Assembly (NCBI GenBank): GCA_021790815.1
Contig: JAJYFT010000006.1
Location: 1-47,710, forward strand
Length of the DNA: 47,710 nt
DNA from: Actinomycetes bacterium
Lineage (GTDB): Bacteria; Actinomycetota; Acidimicrobiia; Acidimicrobiales; JABEUL01
Direction of reading: 5' to 3'
In this document: positions 1 through 8,665 of the stretch, one piece after another
Layout of the letters: every line of letters starts with the position of its first letter
Numbering within the stretch: the first letter of the stretch is position 1
Notes under the pieces: generated by a model
Database searches by the model: none
What the model saw: the letters and a program-made list of their open reading frames with translations, nothing else
What the model was told of the DNA's origin: nothing
Made by a program: the position numbers and the translations under genes

Positions 1-124
1 TTTTGAAACGATCTCTTCTTTTCATTGGTTTTGTCATCCATAACTCAATTATTCCTTATTTCTTAGGTTAGTAGTCTCCAATAAAGTCAGTACAGCTTAT
101 AATGTCTTAGGGAACAAGCACTCA

Positions 125-265
125 ATGGAAGATATGCTTCAAATAATGAGAAATTTAGAATACAAAGTTTATAATCACAAATTACTGATATCTGAACGAA
201 CGAAGGTCCATCGAGAAATTATTGAACATTTACAAATCCTAGTGCCCAAAACCAAGGGAATTTAG
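125..265 (+). CDS. Doubtful 46-residue ORF
   Basis: A short ATG-to-TAG frame preceded by a purine-rich AGGGAA about nine bases upstream. The product is mostly polar with a mixed-charge second half and no motif I recognise. The frame stays open upstream of the ATG for about 26 codons, so it could also be the tail of a decayed longer gene. Nothing else in the first 377 bases looks coding, and no hairpin or repeat stands out. Treat it as a placeholder, not a firm gene. Confidence 0.2.
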   Translation: MEDMLQIMRNLEYKVYNHKLLISERTKVHREIIEHLQILVPKTKGI

Positions 266-377
266 GACTATTGCATCCTAAATGCCTCATCTCTGAGTAA
301 ATCTAGAATTTGATACAAACTTAAACAATAATTATTGCTAATTGAAATGTTTCCGTTGGATACTCACTTTAGCGTTC

Positions 378-1082
378 TCAGCATACCCAGTACTGATTAT
401 AAGCAGGATAGTTGAAACTCTGGCCAATCCCAAAAACTACGAAGAGAAGAAACATCGAGTAGTTAAGTGCTGGTAGAGAAAATGTATATAAATAATACTT
501 GGCATTACTTTTGATACTCTTTGTCTTTCGGAAAAGACTTGAAAGATAAGGAACGAATAGGACTCCAACTAGAAGGGTACCGATGAGCATCGGAGAGAAA
601 GTGAAACTAAAAACAGTATCTCCAATTCCAAAGTAATTGCTAGATGAGTACCGCGGAATTGAATCAAATCTTGAGTACCAACTTTGCAATGCGACTGCTA
701 TAGGCAAAACAAAGCCAATCGTCACAAGCAGTAAAGATAAAAGTTTAATTGCTCTATTTTTAAAAACACCAGTAAAGATAATTTTTGCAGCATAGACTAG
801 AAAGAAAATAAAAAATAAGATTGGTAGACCAAGCGAAACGAAGACGTACAAGGTTTCAAGCTTTAAAGATTTACCACCTAAGCAAGACGAACCTGCTGTG
901 ATAAATATTGTACGAGTTAATATACTCATATTAATTGTTCCAGAAATAATTATAAATAGAACAACATCTGAAATCTTAGATAGGAGTGCTAACTTATGTT
1001 TAAAGTCGCTTTTAGCAAACTCAGTGGAATCCAGGCTACCCTTTCCCGAATTATCAAGAACCGAAACAGCACCGTCCGTCAT
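378..1082 (-). CDS. Hypothetical multi-pass membrane protein
   Basis: A 234-residue protein I do not recognise. It begins with a polar cytoplasmic-looking stretch of about 38 residues, followed by about five strongly hydrophobic segments near residues 39-59, 77-103, 112-132, 158-182 and 203-221. The last two flank a basic loop with several lysines (residues 185-195). No transporter, enzyme or secretion motif is visible. It lies about 140 bp downstream of the histidine phosphatase gene on the same strand, so it could be the last gene of that transcription unit or stand alone. The complementary frame at the 5' end is shorter and lacks protein character. Confidence 0.6.
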   Translation of the reverse strand: MTDGAVSVLDNSGKGSLDSTEFAKSDFKHKLALLSKISDVVLFIIISGTINMSILTRTIFITAGSSCLGGKSLKLETLYVFVSLGLPILFFIFFLVYAAKIIFTGVFKNRAIKLLSLLLVTIGFVLPIAVALQSWYSRFDSIPRYSSSNYFGIGDTVFSFTFSPMLIGTLLVGVLFVPYLSSLFRKTKSIKSNAKYYLYTFSLPALNYSMFLLFVVFGIGQSFNYPAYNQYWVC

Positions 1083-1152
1083 GCATTTTCCCTAGATAAA
1101 ATCATTCGATATCTTCAACCCATAATACTGTCACCAAGAAATACTACCATGA

Positions 1153-1186
1153 CGATTGAGATTTCAACGTGAATTAACCTCAATCG
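1153..1186. repeat. Inverted repeat, possible weak terminator
   Basis: Eight-base arms CGATTGAG and CTCAATCG separated by 18 bases lie in the 140-bp gap between the phosphatase gene and the membrane protein gene. Neither side carries a clear T-run, so a Rho-independent terminator is only one possibility. A regulator site would also fit. Confidence 0.25.
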
Positions 1187-1223
1187 AGCCTTGCCAATCT
1201 GATTGAAACGCTCTTTTTTATTA

Positions 1224-1865
1224 TTAACTCTCACCCAACAGTTTTAAATGAGAGTAGTCGTTATACTTCAAGAGCCTCCAGCTATCGCCGTCGATCTTCC
1301 AGTCAGTGACTGATGTGTAGTATGGGCGCAACCCTGCTTTTGTCCCAAAATCACTCAAACCTAAAAATGTCACCATCGAAGCTTGAATTACTCCGCCATG
1401 ACATGCAACGACGACTCTTTCTCCATAATTACTGCTCACGATCTCCATCAATGCATTTGCAGCTCTTTCAATGAAACTCGCCCAGCTTTCCCCGTTTGGA
1501 GCAACTTCTCTAAACGGATTATCTCTAAAGTTAGTTTCTCCATACTTTTCAAAAAACTCCATCCACTTTAGACCATCTGCGTCACCTGGCATTAATTCAG
1601 AGAGATCCCTTCGAACTACTATATCTACTCCTTCTATCTGGGATGCAATACCTTCAGCAGTTTGAATAGCTCTAAGTAAAGTACTCGCATACAGTGCGGT
1701 AGCTCCAACTAACTCTCCACTTGCTTCAAACCTTTTAGCAAGAAGTTTAACTTGGCGAAACCCCTCAGTTGAGAGGCCAGTACAACTCTTCTCCCCTCCG
1801 ATTAAACCATCTAAATTACACTGACTTTCACCGTGTCTAATCAGAATTAATCTGGTGCTTTTCAA
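1224..1865 (-). CDS. Histidine phosphatase family protein (phosphoglycerate mutase-like)
   Basis: A 213-residue protein with the family signature LILIRHGES at residues 6-14; His11 is the expected phospho-acceptor. A second conserved block, VVACHGGV, lies near residue 150, and the acidic SELMPGDADG segment supplies the usual proton-donor region. These are the hallmarks of branch-1 histidine phosphatases (GpmB/CobC type). The substrate cannot be read from the sequence: phosphosugars, nucleotides or cobalamin precursors are all seen in this family. Its ATG overlaps the end of the VWA gene by 4 bp, so the two are probably translationally coupled and share an operon with the MoxR-type ATPase and proA. 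Confidence 0.88.
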   Translation of the reverse strand: MKSTRLILIRHGESQCNLDGLIGGEKSCTGLSTEGFRQVKLLAKRFEASGELVGATALYASTLLRAIQTAEGIASQIEGVDIVVRRDLSELMPGDADGLKWMEFFEKYGETNFRDNPFREVAPNGESWASFIERAANALMEIVSSNYGERVVVACHGGVIQASMVTFLGLSDFGTKAGLRPYYTSVTDWKIDGDSWRLLKYNDYSHLKLLGES

Positions 1866-3280
1866 TCCAACCTACTAACAAAAGTTTCGAGTTGCCTGAG
1901 CGTGCGCACTTCAAAAACCCCATCTACGTGCTTTGCGTACTCATCAATTATTGAATCACCACTTGACCAGTACGAAGTTGGTTCTGGATTAAGCCAAAAT
2001 ACGTGCTTTGCTTTTTTCTTCAAAGCCTCCAAAACCCAGTCCTGGCTAGCGTGATAATTATTCCTTGCGTCCCCCAGGATGAGCAAACTCGTTCTCGAAT
2101 TAACCGCTCCTGGCCACCTATTATAAAATTCCATAAAAGCATGTCCGTAATCTGAGTGTCCATCTAACCACATCACTTTTGCCTCAGTATTTATCTTGTA
2201 AAGAGCTTCTGTAACATCGCTCGCCTTTTCAAAATACTCAGTAACCTCATCTATCCCATCAATGAAAACAAAACTCCTCACTTTTGAAAACTGCCCAGCT
2301 AAGGCATGAACCAGTTGAAGCGTAAATCTTGCAAAACTGGCAACTGAACCTGAAATATCAGCTAAGACTACAATGTCTGGTTTTGCTTGACGAGGCTTTT
2401 TAAACCTCGGCTCAGCTGGAACTCCTCCTAGTGCTAACGACTCTCTAATAGTCTTTCTAAAATCTAGAGTTCCTTTTTTCTTGTGTCTCCGCTTTTCTGC
2501 TAATCGCGAAGCTAACTTTCTCGCTAAAGGTCTAATCGCAAGTTTTAGAAGAACCATTTCCTCTCTCGACGCATGCATTACATCGATATCTTCAGGAAGA
2601 GGTTTTCTCAACGTTCTAGCCATTGCAACAGTGCCTCTGTCCTCAATAAGGCGTCTTCTTATCTCCTCTTCAATCACATTTTTAAATTTTTCAAGTCTAA
2701 CTTTTGCCTCATCATTTGCCAAACGATCGTTAAAAGGAGTTTCATCATTGTCTTTCAGCTTCTCCTTAAGACGAATTTGGAGTGATTCGAGGCCAAGATT
2801 TCTAAGGGTCCTATAGAGATAGTACGTTCCACCAACTGGCCTACCAGGTTCCATGCCAGCGTACAGCGTCACCGCTAATCCCGCCACATTGCGCATCATC
2901 AGGTTATCATTAGTTAAAAGTGAGTTAAAAAGCATTTCTGCTAACTCCTCAGGGTCGACCCCTTCTCCTCCTCCCCCTCCGCCTTTCCCTTTGCCTTGCG
3001 ATTTTACCCCTCTTGCTCCTTCAACACCTTTACTGCCTTCATTTTGTTCGTCGTTCATGCCATCAACGGATCTCAGCCCAAAATACACATCAAATGCTGT
3101 GTCAAAAGCCACCCTGTGAGATGAATTCTTAACAAGCGTAGTTGCAAGCGATTCCCTAAAATACTCTCGATCCGAAATACCTTGCGCTACTAGCGCATTA
3201 TGTGCATCAAGGCTTTCCGTTAGTGAAACTGAGATTCCAGCTTTTCTCAGTTCACCGATGAAATCTGTCAACAGATCCAA
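1862..3280 (-). CDS. VWA domain-containing CoxE-like protein
   Basis: A 472-residue protein with a von Willebrand A domain in its last third. The metal-site motif DISGS is at residues 308-312. Before it lies a helical charged region and a lysine/glycine-rich low-complexity linker with six consecutive glycines, near residues 93-108. The layout matches CoxE-type VWA proteins, which work with MoxR/CoxD-type AAA ATPases as chaperone pairs inserting metals or remodelling partner complexes. The start is a TTG one base after the TGA of the ATPase gene, and the N-terminal sequence fits this start. No CO dehydrogenase genes are nearby, so the client is unknown. Confidence 0.82.
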   Translation of the reverse strand: MDLLTDFIGELRKAGISVSLTESLDAHNALVAQGISDREYFRESLATTLVKNSSHRVAFDTAFDVYFGLRSVDGMNDEQNEGSKGVEGARGVKSQGKGKGGGGGGEGVDPEELAEMLFNSLLTNDNLMMRNVAGLAVTLYAGMEPGRPVGGTYYLYRTLRNLGLESLQIRLKEKLKDNDETPFNDRLANDEAKVRLEKFKNVIEEEIRRRLIEDRGTVAMARTLRKPLPEDIDVMHASREEMVLLKLAIRPLARKLASRLAEKRRHKKKGTLDFRKTIRESLALGGVPAEPRFKKPRQAKPDIVVLADISGSVASFARFTLQLVHALAGQFSKVRSFVFIDGIDEVTEYFEKASDVTEALYKINTEAKVMWLDGHSDYGHAFMEFYNRWPGAVNSRTSLLILGDARNNYHASQDWVLEALKKKAKHVFWLNPEPTSYWSSGDSIIDEYAKHVDGVFEVRTLRQLETFVSRLD

Positions 3281-3281
3281 A

Positions 3282-4163
3282 TCAGAGTTCCTTCAATAGC
3301 TCTTTTGAAGCTTTGTCAATATCAGATTGATACTTTAGAAGTATTGGAAGCGTATCAACTGCTGAATCTTTATCCACTATCTCAATCCCGAGAATTAGTA
3401 AGGTTCTAGCCCAGTCCAAAGTTTCTGAAACGGATGGTCGCTTCTTAAGGTCAAGCTCTCGTATGCTTCGAACTAGTCTAACTATCTGATCAATAAGTTC
3501 ATCTTTAATTCCAGGAACTCTTTTTTCAACAATCTTGCGTTCTCTATCAATATCTGGATAGTCAATATGCAAAAACAAACATCGTCTTTTAAGCGCCTCG
3601 GAAAGTTCTCTTGTATTATTTGACGTAAGGAATACAAGCGGAATATTCATAGCTTGGATAGTTCCGAGTTCTGGAACAGACACCTGATAGTCGGACAAGA
3701 TTTCTAAAAGCAATGCTTCAGTTTCAATCTCAACTCTATCAACTTCATCAATTAGCAGCACAACTGGTTCCCGAGATCGAATCGCCTCTAGCAGAGGGCG
3801 GGTAAGCAAAAACTCCTCCCCGAATATATTCTCTTCAAGCTCTTTCCATGACATCTCATTTCCAACTTTTTCCATCTGGATTCTTAAAAGCTGTTTGCGG
3901 TAGTCCCACTCATAAAGTGCCTTTGCCTCATCGAGACCTTCATAGCATTGGAGCCTAATTAGTCTCCTCCCAGTAGCCAGAGCAACTGACTTTGCTAACT
4001 CAGTCTTTCCAGTCCCAGCTGGCCCTTCTATCAGTACCGGTTTTTTTAGCTGTTCAGAAAGAAACACTGCTGTTGATATCTGGGAACTGCTTAAGTAAGA
4101 GACACTTTCCAACTTCACGCTGACATCTTCGATAGATGTGAAGCTAAATTCCATTTCATTCAT
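3282..4163 (-). CDS. MoxR/CoxD-type AAA+ ATPase
   Basis: A 293-residue AAA+ protein. Walker A GPAGTGKT is at residues 47-54, Walker B is in VVLLIDEVD near residue 135, and the sensor-1-like segment VFLTSNNTRELSEALKRRC follows. This is the MoxR branch, whose members act as hexameric chaperones for a partner VWA protein; here the partner is encoded immediately downstream. The ATG shares one base with the proA stop (TAATG), implying coupled translation from the proline operon. A generic 'ATPase associated with VWA' is the safest call. Its function in this host is inferred only from the pairing. Confidence 0.87.
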   Translation of the reverse strand: MNEMEFSFTSIEDVSVKLESVSYLSSSQISTAVFLSEQLKKPVLIEGPAGTGKTELAKSVALATGRRLIRLQCYEGLDEAKALYEWDYRKQLLRIQMEKVGNEMSWKELEENIFGEEFLLTRPLLEAIRSREPVVLLIDEVDRVEIETEALLLEILSDYQVSVPELGTIQAMNIPLVFLTSNNTRELSEALKRRCLFLHIDYPDIDRERKIVEKRVPGIKDELIDQIVRLVRSIRELDLKKRPSVSETLDWARTLLILGIEIVDKDSAVDTLPILLKYQSDIDKASKELLKEL

Positions 4164-5410
4164 TAATTACGTACCTGACCATCTCCATAAACTACATATT
4201 TGACACTAGTAAGATCTCTTAGCCCCATTGGACCCCTTGCGTGAAGCTTCTGGGTAGAAATTCCAATTTCAGCTCCAAGGCCAAGTTCACCACCGTCAAC
4301 AAACCTTGTTGAACAGTTTACTAACACTGCCGCTGCATCAACCTCACTTACCCATTTATTTGCAGATTCATAATCGTTAGTTACAATTGCTTCACTATGA
4401 CCTGAACTGTACTTTCTGACGTGCTCAATTGCTTCCTCAATTGAACCAACAACCTTAACGGCAAGTTTAAGGTCTAAAAATTCAGTAGCAAAGTCCTCTT
4501 CAGTAGCTTCTCTCGCACACTTTATAATTTCTTGTGTTTCACTATCGCCATAAATTTCAATGGATTCAAACTCACTAGCTACTTTCCTCAAAAACAGTTC
4601 TTTTACGTCACGGTGAATTAACAGGGTTTCCATAGCATTACAAACCGAAGGGCGCTGCATTTTTGCATTAATCACTATTTTCTGTGCCATTGTAATGTCC
4701 GCCTCCTTGTCAACATAAACATGGCAGTTCCCATCTCCGTCTACGACTACAGGAACTTTAGCATTGCTAAGAACTGATTCAAGAAGTCCCTTGCCACCTC
4801 GCGGAATAACACAGTCAACTATCCCTTTTAAAGAGACGAGATCAACAACTGACTGGTGATCACTGTCTTTTAATAATGTCACTATATTTTGGTTTAAGCC
4901 CAATTTATTCAGTGCCTGCCGAAAAGCATCTGCGATGACTTCGTTAGAGTTCCGGGCTGAAGTTGACCCCCTTAAGATAACCGCGTTCCCACTTTTTAAA
5001 GTAAGTGCCGCTGCGTCTGACGTTACATTTGGTCTATTTTCATAGACAATTCCTATTACTCCAAGTGGAACCCTGACTTTTGTGACTTTCAGACCATTTG
5101 GCCTCACATGCCCTTCTACAATCTCTCCAACTGGATCCTGTAGATCAGCAACACTTAGGACGGCTTCTGCCATCTGCGAAATCCGCTTTTCATCAAGACG
5201 AAGCCGATCAACTACAGTTGGTGAAATTTCTGAACTTTTAGCTTCGTCTACATCTCTACTATTAGCTTCTAATAGTTTTGATTCAAATGTTAAAAGGTTT
5301 TCAGCACTTATTTTAAGAATCTCGTTCTTAACCAGCGTAGAAGCTGTTGCAATTTCTCGAGCCGATACCTTTGCCTTTTGCGCTGCGTCTCTAACCTGTT
5401 CATATCCCAT
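4163..5410 (-). CDS. proA: Gamma-glutamyl phosphate reductase
   Basis: A 415-residue protein, the usual length for ProA, which reduces gamma-glutamyl phosphate to glutamate semialdehyde with NADPH in proline synthesis. It has the aldehyde dehydrogenase-like fold: GVIGIVYENRPNVTSDAA for cofactor binding, a glycine-rich PRGGKGL segment, and the catalytic cysteine in QRPSVCNAMETLL. The C-terminal block EIGISTQKLHARGPMGL is typical of the family. proB lies upstream on the same strand, but the two are separated by the AbiEi-like gene and about 100 bp of AT-rich sequence. That is a departure from the usual adjacent proBA pair. Confidence 0.95.
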   Translation of the reverse strand: MGYEQVRDAAQKAKVSAREIATASTLVKNEILKISAENLLTFESKLLEANSRDVDEAKSSEISPTVVDRLRLDEKRISQMAEAVLSVADLQDPVGEIVEGHVRPNGLKVTKVRVPLGVIGIVYENRPNVTSDAAALTLKSGNAVILRGSTSARNSNEVIADAFRQALNKLGLNQNIVTLLKDSDHQSVVDLVSLKGIVDCVIPRGGKGLLESVLSNAKVPVVVDGDGNCHVYVDKEADITMAQKIVINAKMQRPSVCNAMETLLIHRDVKELFLRKVASEFESIEIYGDSETQEIIKCAREATEEDFATEFLDLKLAVKVVGSIEEAIEHVRKYSSGHSEAIVTNDYESANKWVSEVDAAAVLVNCSTRFVDGGELGLGAEIGISTQKLHARGPMGLRDLTSVKYVVYGDGQVRN

Positions 5411-5511
5411 ATGATTAAGCCTAGTATTTATAGGACAGACTATTCCAACTAAAATTCTAATTACGATCTATTTAGTGATAAATTTTATGACTTCTACACA
5501 AGACTAAATGT

Positions 5512-6204
5512 CTAAAGTTTTTCATAGGGATCAATTAATTTTAAATCACCGAGGCCAAGCTTGGTAGATTTTCTCATCAGTTTTGAATTCACGCCATCCA
5601 AAAACTCTTCGATATTGCTTGAAGATACTTCCATAAAAGAAGCTATTTCGATCGAACGTGACTTAAATGTACTAATTTCCATCGAGTTGGCAAAATTGAT
5701 TTTCTTTCCAAGCCAATCATAGAGTTCATCTGGCGAAGCACTCCGCTTCCTATTTTTGTCCCGATTCCAAAGCATCAAATTCTCAACGATAGTTCTAGGC
5801 ACAGAGGCAAATGTCAGCCCATGAAGCCACGGGATATCATCAAAAAATGCGGAACTTCCTTTTCGCGGCAGAACTTTCAAACCCGGAAGAACAACTGGCG
5901 ATAACCGAGTGTTACTCACAACCGTCACAACGCCATCAATTGGCAGACCTTCGTAGAGCGCAGATCTATCAGATACTATTGCCTCGTCAAAGTAGTATGC
6001 GACTATTCTCCAGAACTTCTTCCTAATCAACTCCTGAGCAGGAGTTACTAGATCTTGTGAGTATAACCCTGGTCCCAGCTTTCTAACAACGCCAGCTCGG
6101 TGAAGACTAACTAAGACTTTTCTGCTAACCCCATCTTGACTTTCAGTTATTATTGGTCCTTTAGGAAGATGTAAATCGGTTAAGTCAAATTTATCCAGGC
6201 TCAC
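5512..6204 (-). CDS. AbiEi-like / Fic-N-terminal-like orphan protein
   Basis: A 230-residue protein. Residues 22-50 look like a winged-helix DNA-binding segment (SRKVLVSLHRAGVVRKLGPG). Residues 77-145 resemble the AbiEi antitoxin C-terminal module: SDRSALYEGLP, then a VVSNTR strand, PGLKVLPRKG and a SVPRTIVENL helix. From memory of the families, the same module occurs at the front of some Fic proteins; here the chain ends (DPYEKL) before any Fic motif. No AbiEii nucleotidyltransferase or Fic gene is adjacent. The GTG start overlaps the proB stop as GTGA, so it is coupled to proB. It may be a transcriptional regulator, an orphan antitoxin or a truncated Fic gene. Confidence 0.6.
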   Translation of the reverse strand: MSLDKFDLTDLHLPKGPIITESQDGVSRKVLVSLHRAGVVRKLGPGLYSQDLVTPAQELIRKKFWRIVAYYFDEAIVSDRSALYEGLPIDGVVTVVSNTRLSPVVLPGLKVLPRKGSSAFFDDIPWLHGLTFASVPRTIVENLMLWNRDKNRKRSASPDELYDWLGKKINFANSMEISTFKSRSIEIASFMEVSSSNIEEFLDGVNSKLMRKSTKLGLGDLKLIDPYEKL

Positions 6205-7286
6205 ATAATCACCATATCGTCCCTGTGAACAACTTCATGTTTCACTCCCTCTGGCAAGTCTTGTGTCCTCATTCCCTTCCATCTTAGAACCTCACTTGAA
6301 TCCATGCCAATAATACCCTTAGCAACTTTGTCGTTACTTGGCCCAAGAATATCAATAGCGTCACCCGATGAAAACTTTCCTATAACTACGGTGATTCCAG
6401 CAGGGAGAAGCGACTTACCCCTCTCTGCAATTGCGGCTCGTGCTCCTTCATCGATAACTATTTTTCCTTTTGACATGGAAGCAAAGGCAATCCAAAGCTT
6501 TCTTGCGCTAAGACGCCGTTCAAGAGGTGCTATTGATGTCCCTACAGAAAGATTGTTTACAACAACATCAACTACGACATTGTTTCTTTCAGAAGCAGCA
6601 ATAATGACCTTAACACCAGACCAGGTAGCGATCTTTGCTGCTTGTAGCTTTGATGCCATGCCTCCCGAGCCTCCATCAGTCCCTGGTCCACCCCCTATTT
6701 CCAAAGTCTCTAAGTCTAAGTACTCGACCTCTTCGATAAGTTTCGCATGAGGAACTAGACGAGGGTCAGCCGTAAATACTCCTTCTTGGTCCGTAAGCAT
6801 CAAAAGTACATCTGCATTTAAAAGGTGAGCGACTAATGCACTTAATCGGTCATTATCTCCGAACCTCAGCTCTTCATCTGCAATAGCATCGTTTTCATTT
6901 ACCACCGGAATTACGCCTAATTCGAGCAGTTTTTCAAAAGTATCCCGAGCTTTTAGGTACTGATTTCTGTTAATAAAGTCAAGTGGAGCGAGTAACACCT
7001 GACCAGCTAAAAGGCCATTTTCTTTAAAACCTTCATCGTAAACTGCCATGAGCTTACTTTGCCCTATAGCACTAGCAGCCTGCAGTATGTCGATATCGGA
7101 AATCTCTTTACGGTTGAAACCCAACGCTTGGATCCCAGCAGTTACAGCCCCAGATGTCACTATTACAACATCGTGACCTTCACTCTTAACAGTTGTAACC
7201 TGGTCACACAGATTCCTAATTGACTTAACGTCAATCTCCCCATTGTCAGTTACGCTTGAGGTTCCAATCTTAACTACTACTAGCAC
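6201..7286 (-). CDS. proB: Glutamate 5-kinase with PUA domain
   Basis: ProB phosphorylates glutamate in the first step of proline synthesis. The amino acid kinase domain begins VVVKIGTSSVTDNG and continues with IVTSGAVTAG, the ENDAIADEELRFGDNDRLSA block and the GGPGTDGGSGGMASK substrate loop. The C-terminal part is a PUA domain (LLPAGITVVIGKFSSGD, GIIGMDSSEVLRWKG). The frame extends 14 codons further upstream to a GTG at 7328, but that adds a hydrophobic stretch (GFII) not expected in ProB and has no visible ribosome-binding site, so I chose the internal GTG at 7286. Its own Shine-Dalgarno is also weak; the gene starts about 90 bp after obgE and is probably cotranscribed with it. Confidence 0.93.
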   Translation of the reverse strand: MLVVVKIGTSSVTDNGEIDVKSIRNLCDQVTTVKSEGHDVVIVTSGAVTAGIQALGFNRKEISDIDILQAASAIGQSKLMAVYDEGFKENGLLAGQVLLAPLDFINRNQYLKARDTFEKLLELGVIPVVNENDAIADEELRFGDNDRLSALVAHLLNADVLLMLTDQEGVFTADPRLVPHAKLIEEVEYLDLETLEIGGGPGTDGGSGGMASKLQAAKIATWSGVKVIIAASERNNVVVDVVVNNLSVGTSIAPLERRLSARKLWIAFASMSKGKIVIDEGARAAIAERGKSLLPAGITVVIGKFSSGDAIDILGPSNDKVAKGIIGMDSSEVLRWKGMRTQDLPEGVKHEVVHRDDMVIM

Positions 7287-7377
7287 AGTAATAATAAAGC
7301 CTATTACCTTTTTGCAATCTAGATTCACAATCTGGAAGGACAGAGCAAAAGTTACACTTACTGTTTGTTACGAATTC

Positions 7378-8619
7378 CTAATTTGGGAACCATTCAAAAC
7401 TAAAGTCACCAATTTCAACTGTGTCACCCTCAACAGCCCCTTTTGATCTTAGAATCTTGTCAATTCTTAGATTTTTGAGCCTCTCATCGATTACCGCTAC
7501 CGCATCCGGGTCATAAACACTTGAAAGGTTTACGGCTCTCATTGCCTCTCTTCCCGTAACACGAAATGTGTGATCTGCAATTTTCTCAATACTTATTCCC
7601 ACAGGTTTTGGCTTGTATATGACTCTTGATAGATTGATACTTTCGGTATGAGACTCCTTTATTTTATTTGCAATGAGGTACTTAAGTTCTAAAATATTGC
7701 TATTTATGATAGATGAAATAGCAATATCAAGATGGAGATTGTGCTCAACGGTATCGCTATCACTCTTTGACCCAACTATAAGTCTTGGTCTTAGCAAAAG
7801 CTCTTCGTTGTGTTGCTCAAGCTCTTTAAGAAGAATTTCATGCTGATCTTCTGGCGATTTAGGAGCCGTCTCACTTAAATCAATAAGTATAATTAGAACA
7901 CGAGCTCGTTCAATATGACGCAAAAATGCGTGACCTATACCTTTCCCCTCACTTGCTCCCTCAATCAGACCTGGAATATCTGCAACTACAAAGTCACTTA
8001 ACTCGTCATCAACTCTCACTACCCCTAAATGCGGTCGAAGCGTCGTAAATGGATAATCAGCCACAAGAGGCTTTGCATTTGAGATTGTAGATATCAAAGT
8101 CGACTTGCCAACGTTTGGAAATCCCACGATTGCTGCATCAGCCATAAGTTTAAGTTCTAAGTTATACCAAATCTCATCCCCTACCTCCCCTTGCTCAGCA
8201 AAATGAGGAGCTCGACGTCTATTTGTCAGAAAACGTGCATTTCCATGACCTCCTCGTCCTCCGCTTGCTCCTACAAAAACCTCACCTTCCTTGTTGAGTT
8301 CACATACGACATCTCCATCTAATGACTTTATTACTGTTCCAATCGGAACCTGAACGTAGGTGTCTTCGCCATTCCTGCCATGTTTACGCTTTGAACCACC
8401 ATGCCCACCGTTTTCAGCCCGTCTATGGGGATGATCCTTAAAGCCTAATAATGATGAAACTTTAGACGTGGCTACAAGTAAAACGCTGCCTCCATGGCCA
8501 CCATCACCACCATCTGGACCACCTCTTGCAACGTGAGCTTCTCTTAGGAACACTACTGCACCAGCCCCACCGTCACCTCCTTTAGCGTGGAGTTGCGCTT
8601 CATCAATAAAAGCAGACAT
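7378..8619 (-). CDS. obgE: GTPase Obg/CgtA
   Basis: A 413-residue Obg protein with three domains. The glycine-rich Obg fold covers about residues 1-158 (AQLHAKGGDGGAGAVVFLRE, GGDGGHGG). The GTPase domain has P-loop GFPNVGKST at 166-174 and G3 DIPGL. The C-terminal OCT domain includes FRVTGREAMRAVN and ends EWFPN. Obg GTPases act in late 50S ribosome assembly and stress responses. The G4 motif, normally NKxD, reads SKSD in LIVGSKSDSD, a mild deviation in guanine recognition. It follows rpmA closely, in the rplU-rpmA-obg order conserved across bacteria. Confidence 0.96.
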   Translation of the reverse strand: MSAFIDEAQLHAKGGDGGAGAVVFLREAHVARGGPDGGDGGHGGSVLLVATSKVSSLLGFKDHPHRRAENGGHGGSKRKHGRNGEDTYVQVPIGTVIKSLDGDVVCELNKEGEVFVGASGGRGGHGNARFLTNRRRAPHFAEQGEVGDEIWYNLELKLMADAAIVGFPNVGKSTLISTISNAKPLVADYPFTTLRPHLGVVRVDDELSDFVVADIPGLIEGASEGKGIGHAFLRHIERARVLIILIDLSETAPKSPEDQHEILLKELEQHNEELLLRPRLIVGSKSDSDTVEHNLHLDIAISSIINSNILELKYLIANKIKESHTESINLSRVIYKPKPVGISIEKIADHTFRVTGREAMRAVNLSSVYDPDAVAVIDERLKNLRIDKILRSKGAVEGDTVEIGDFSFEWFPN

Positions 8620-8665
8620 TAATGACTGCCCTTACTGTGTTTTTTAGAAAACTTTATGTCGTGTT

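Noticed and set aside
6304-6750. A 148-codon plus-strand frame
   Set aside because: Lies entirely antisense to proB, whose family motifs are unmistakable; the product has no motif.
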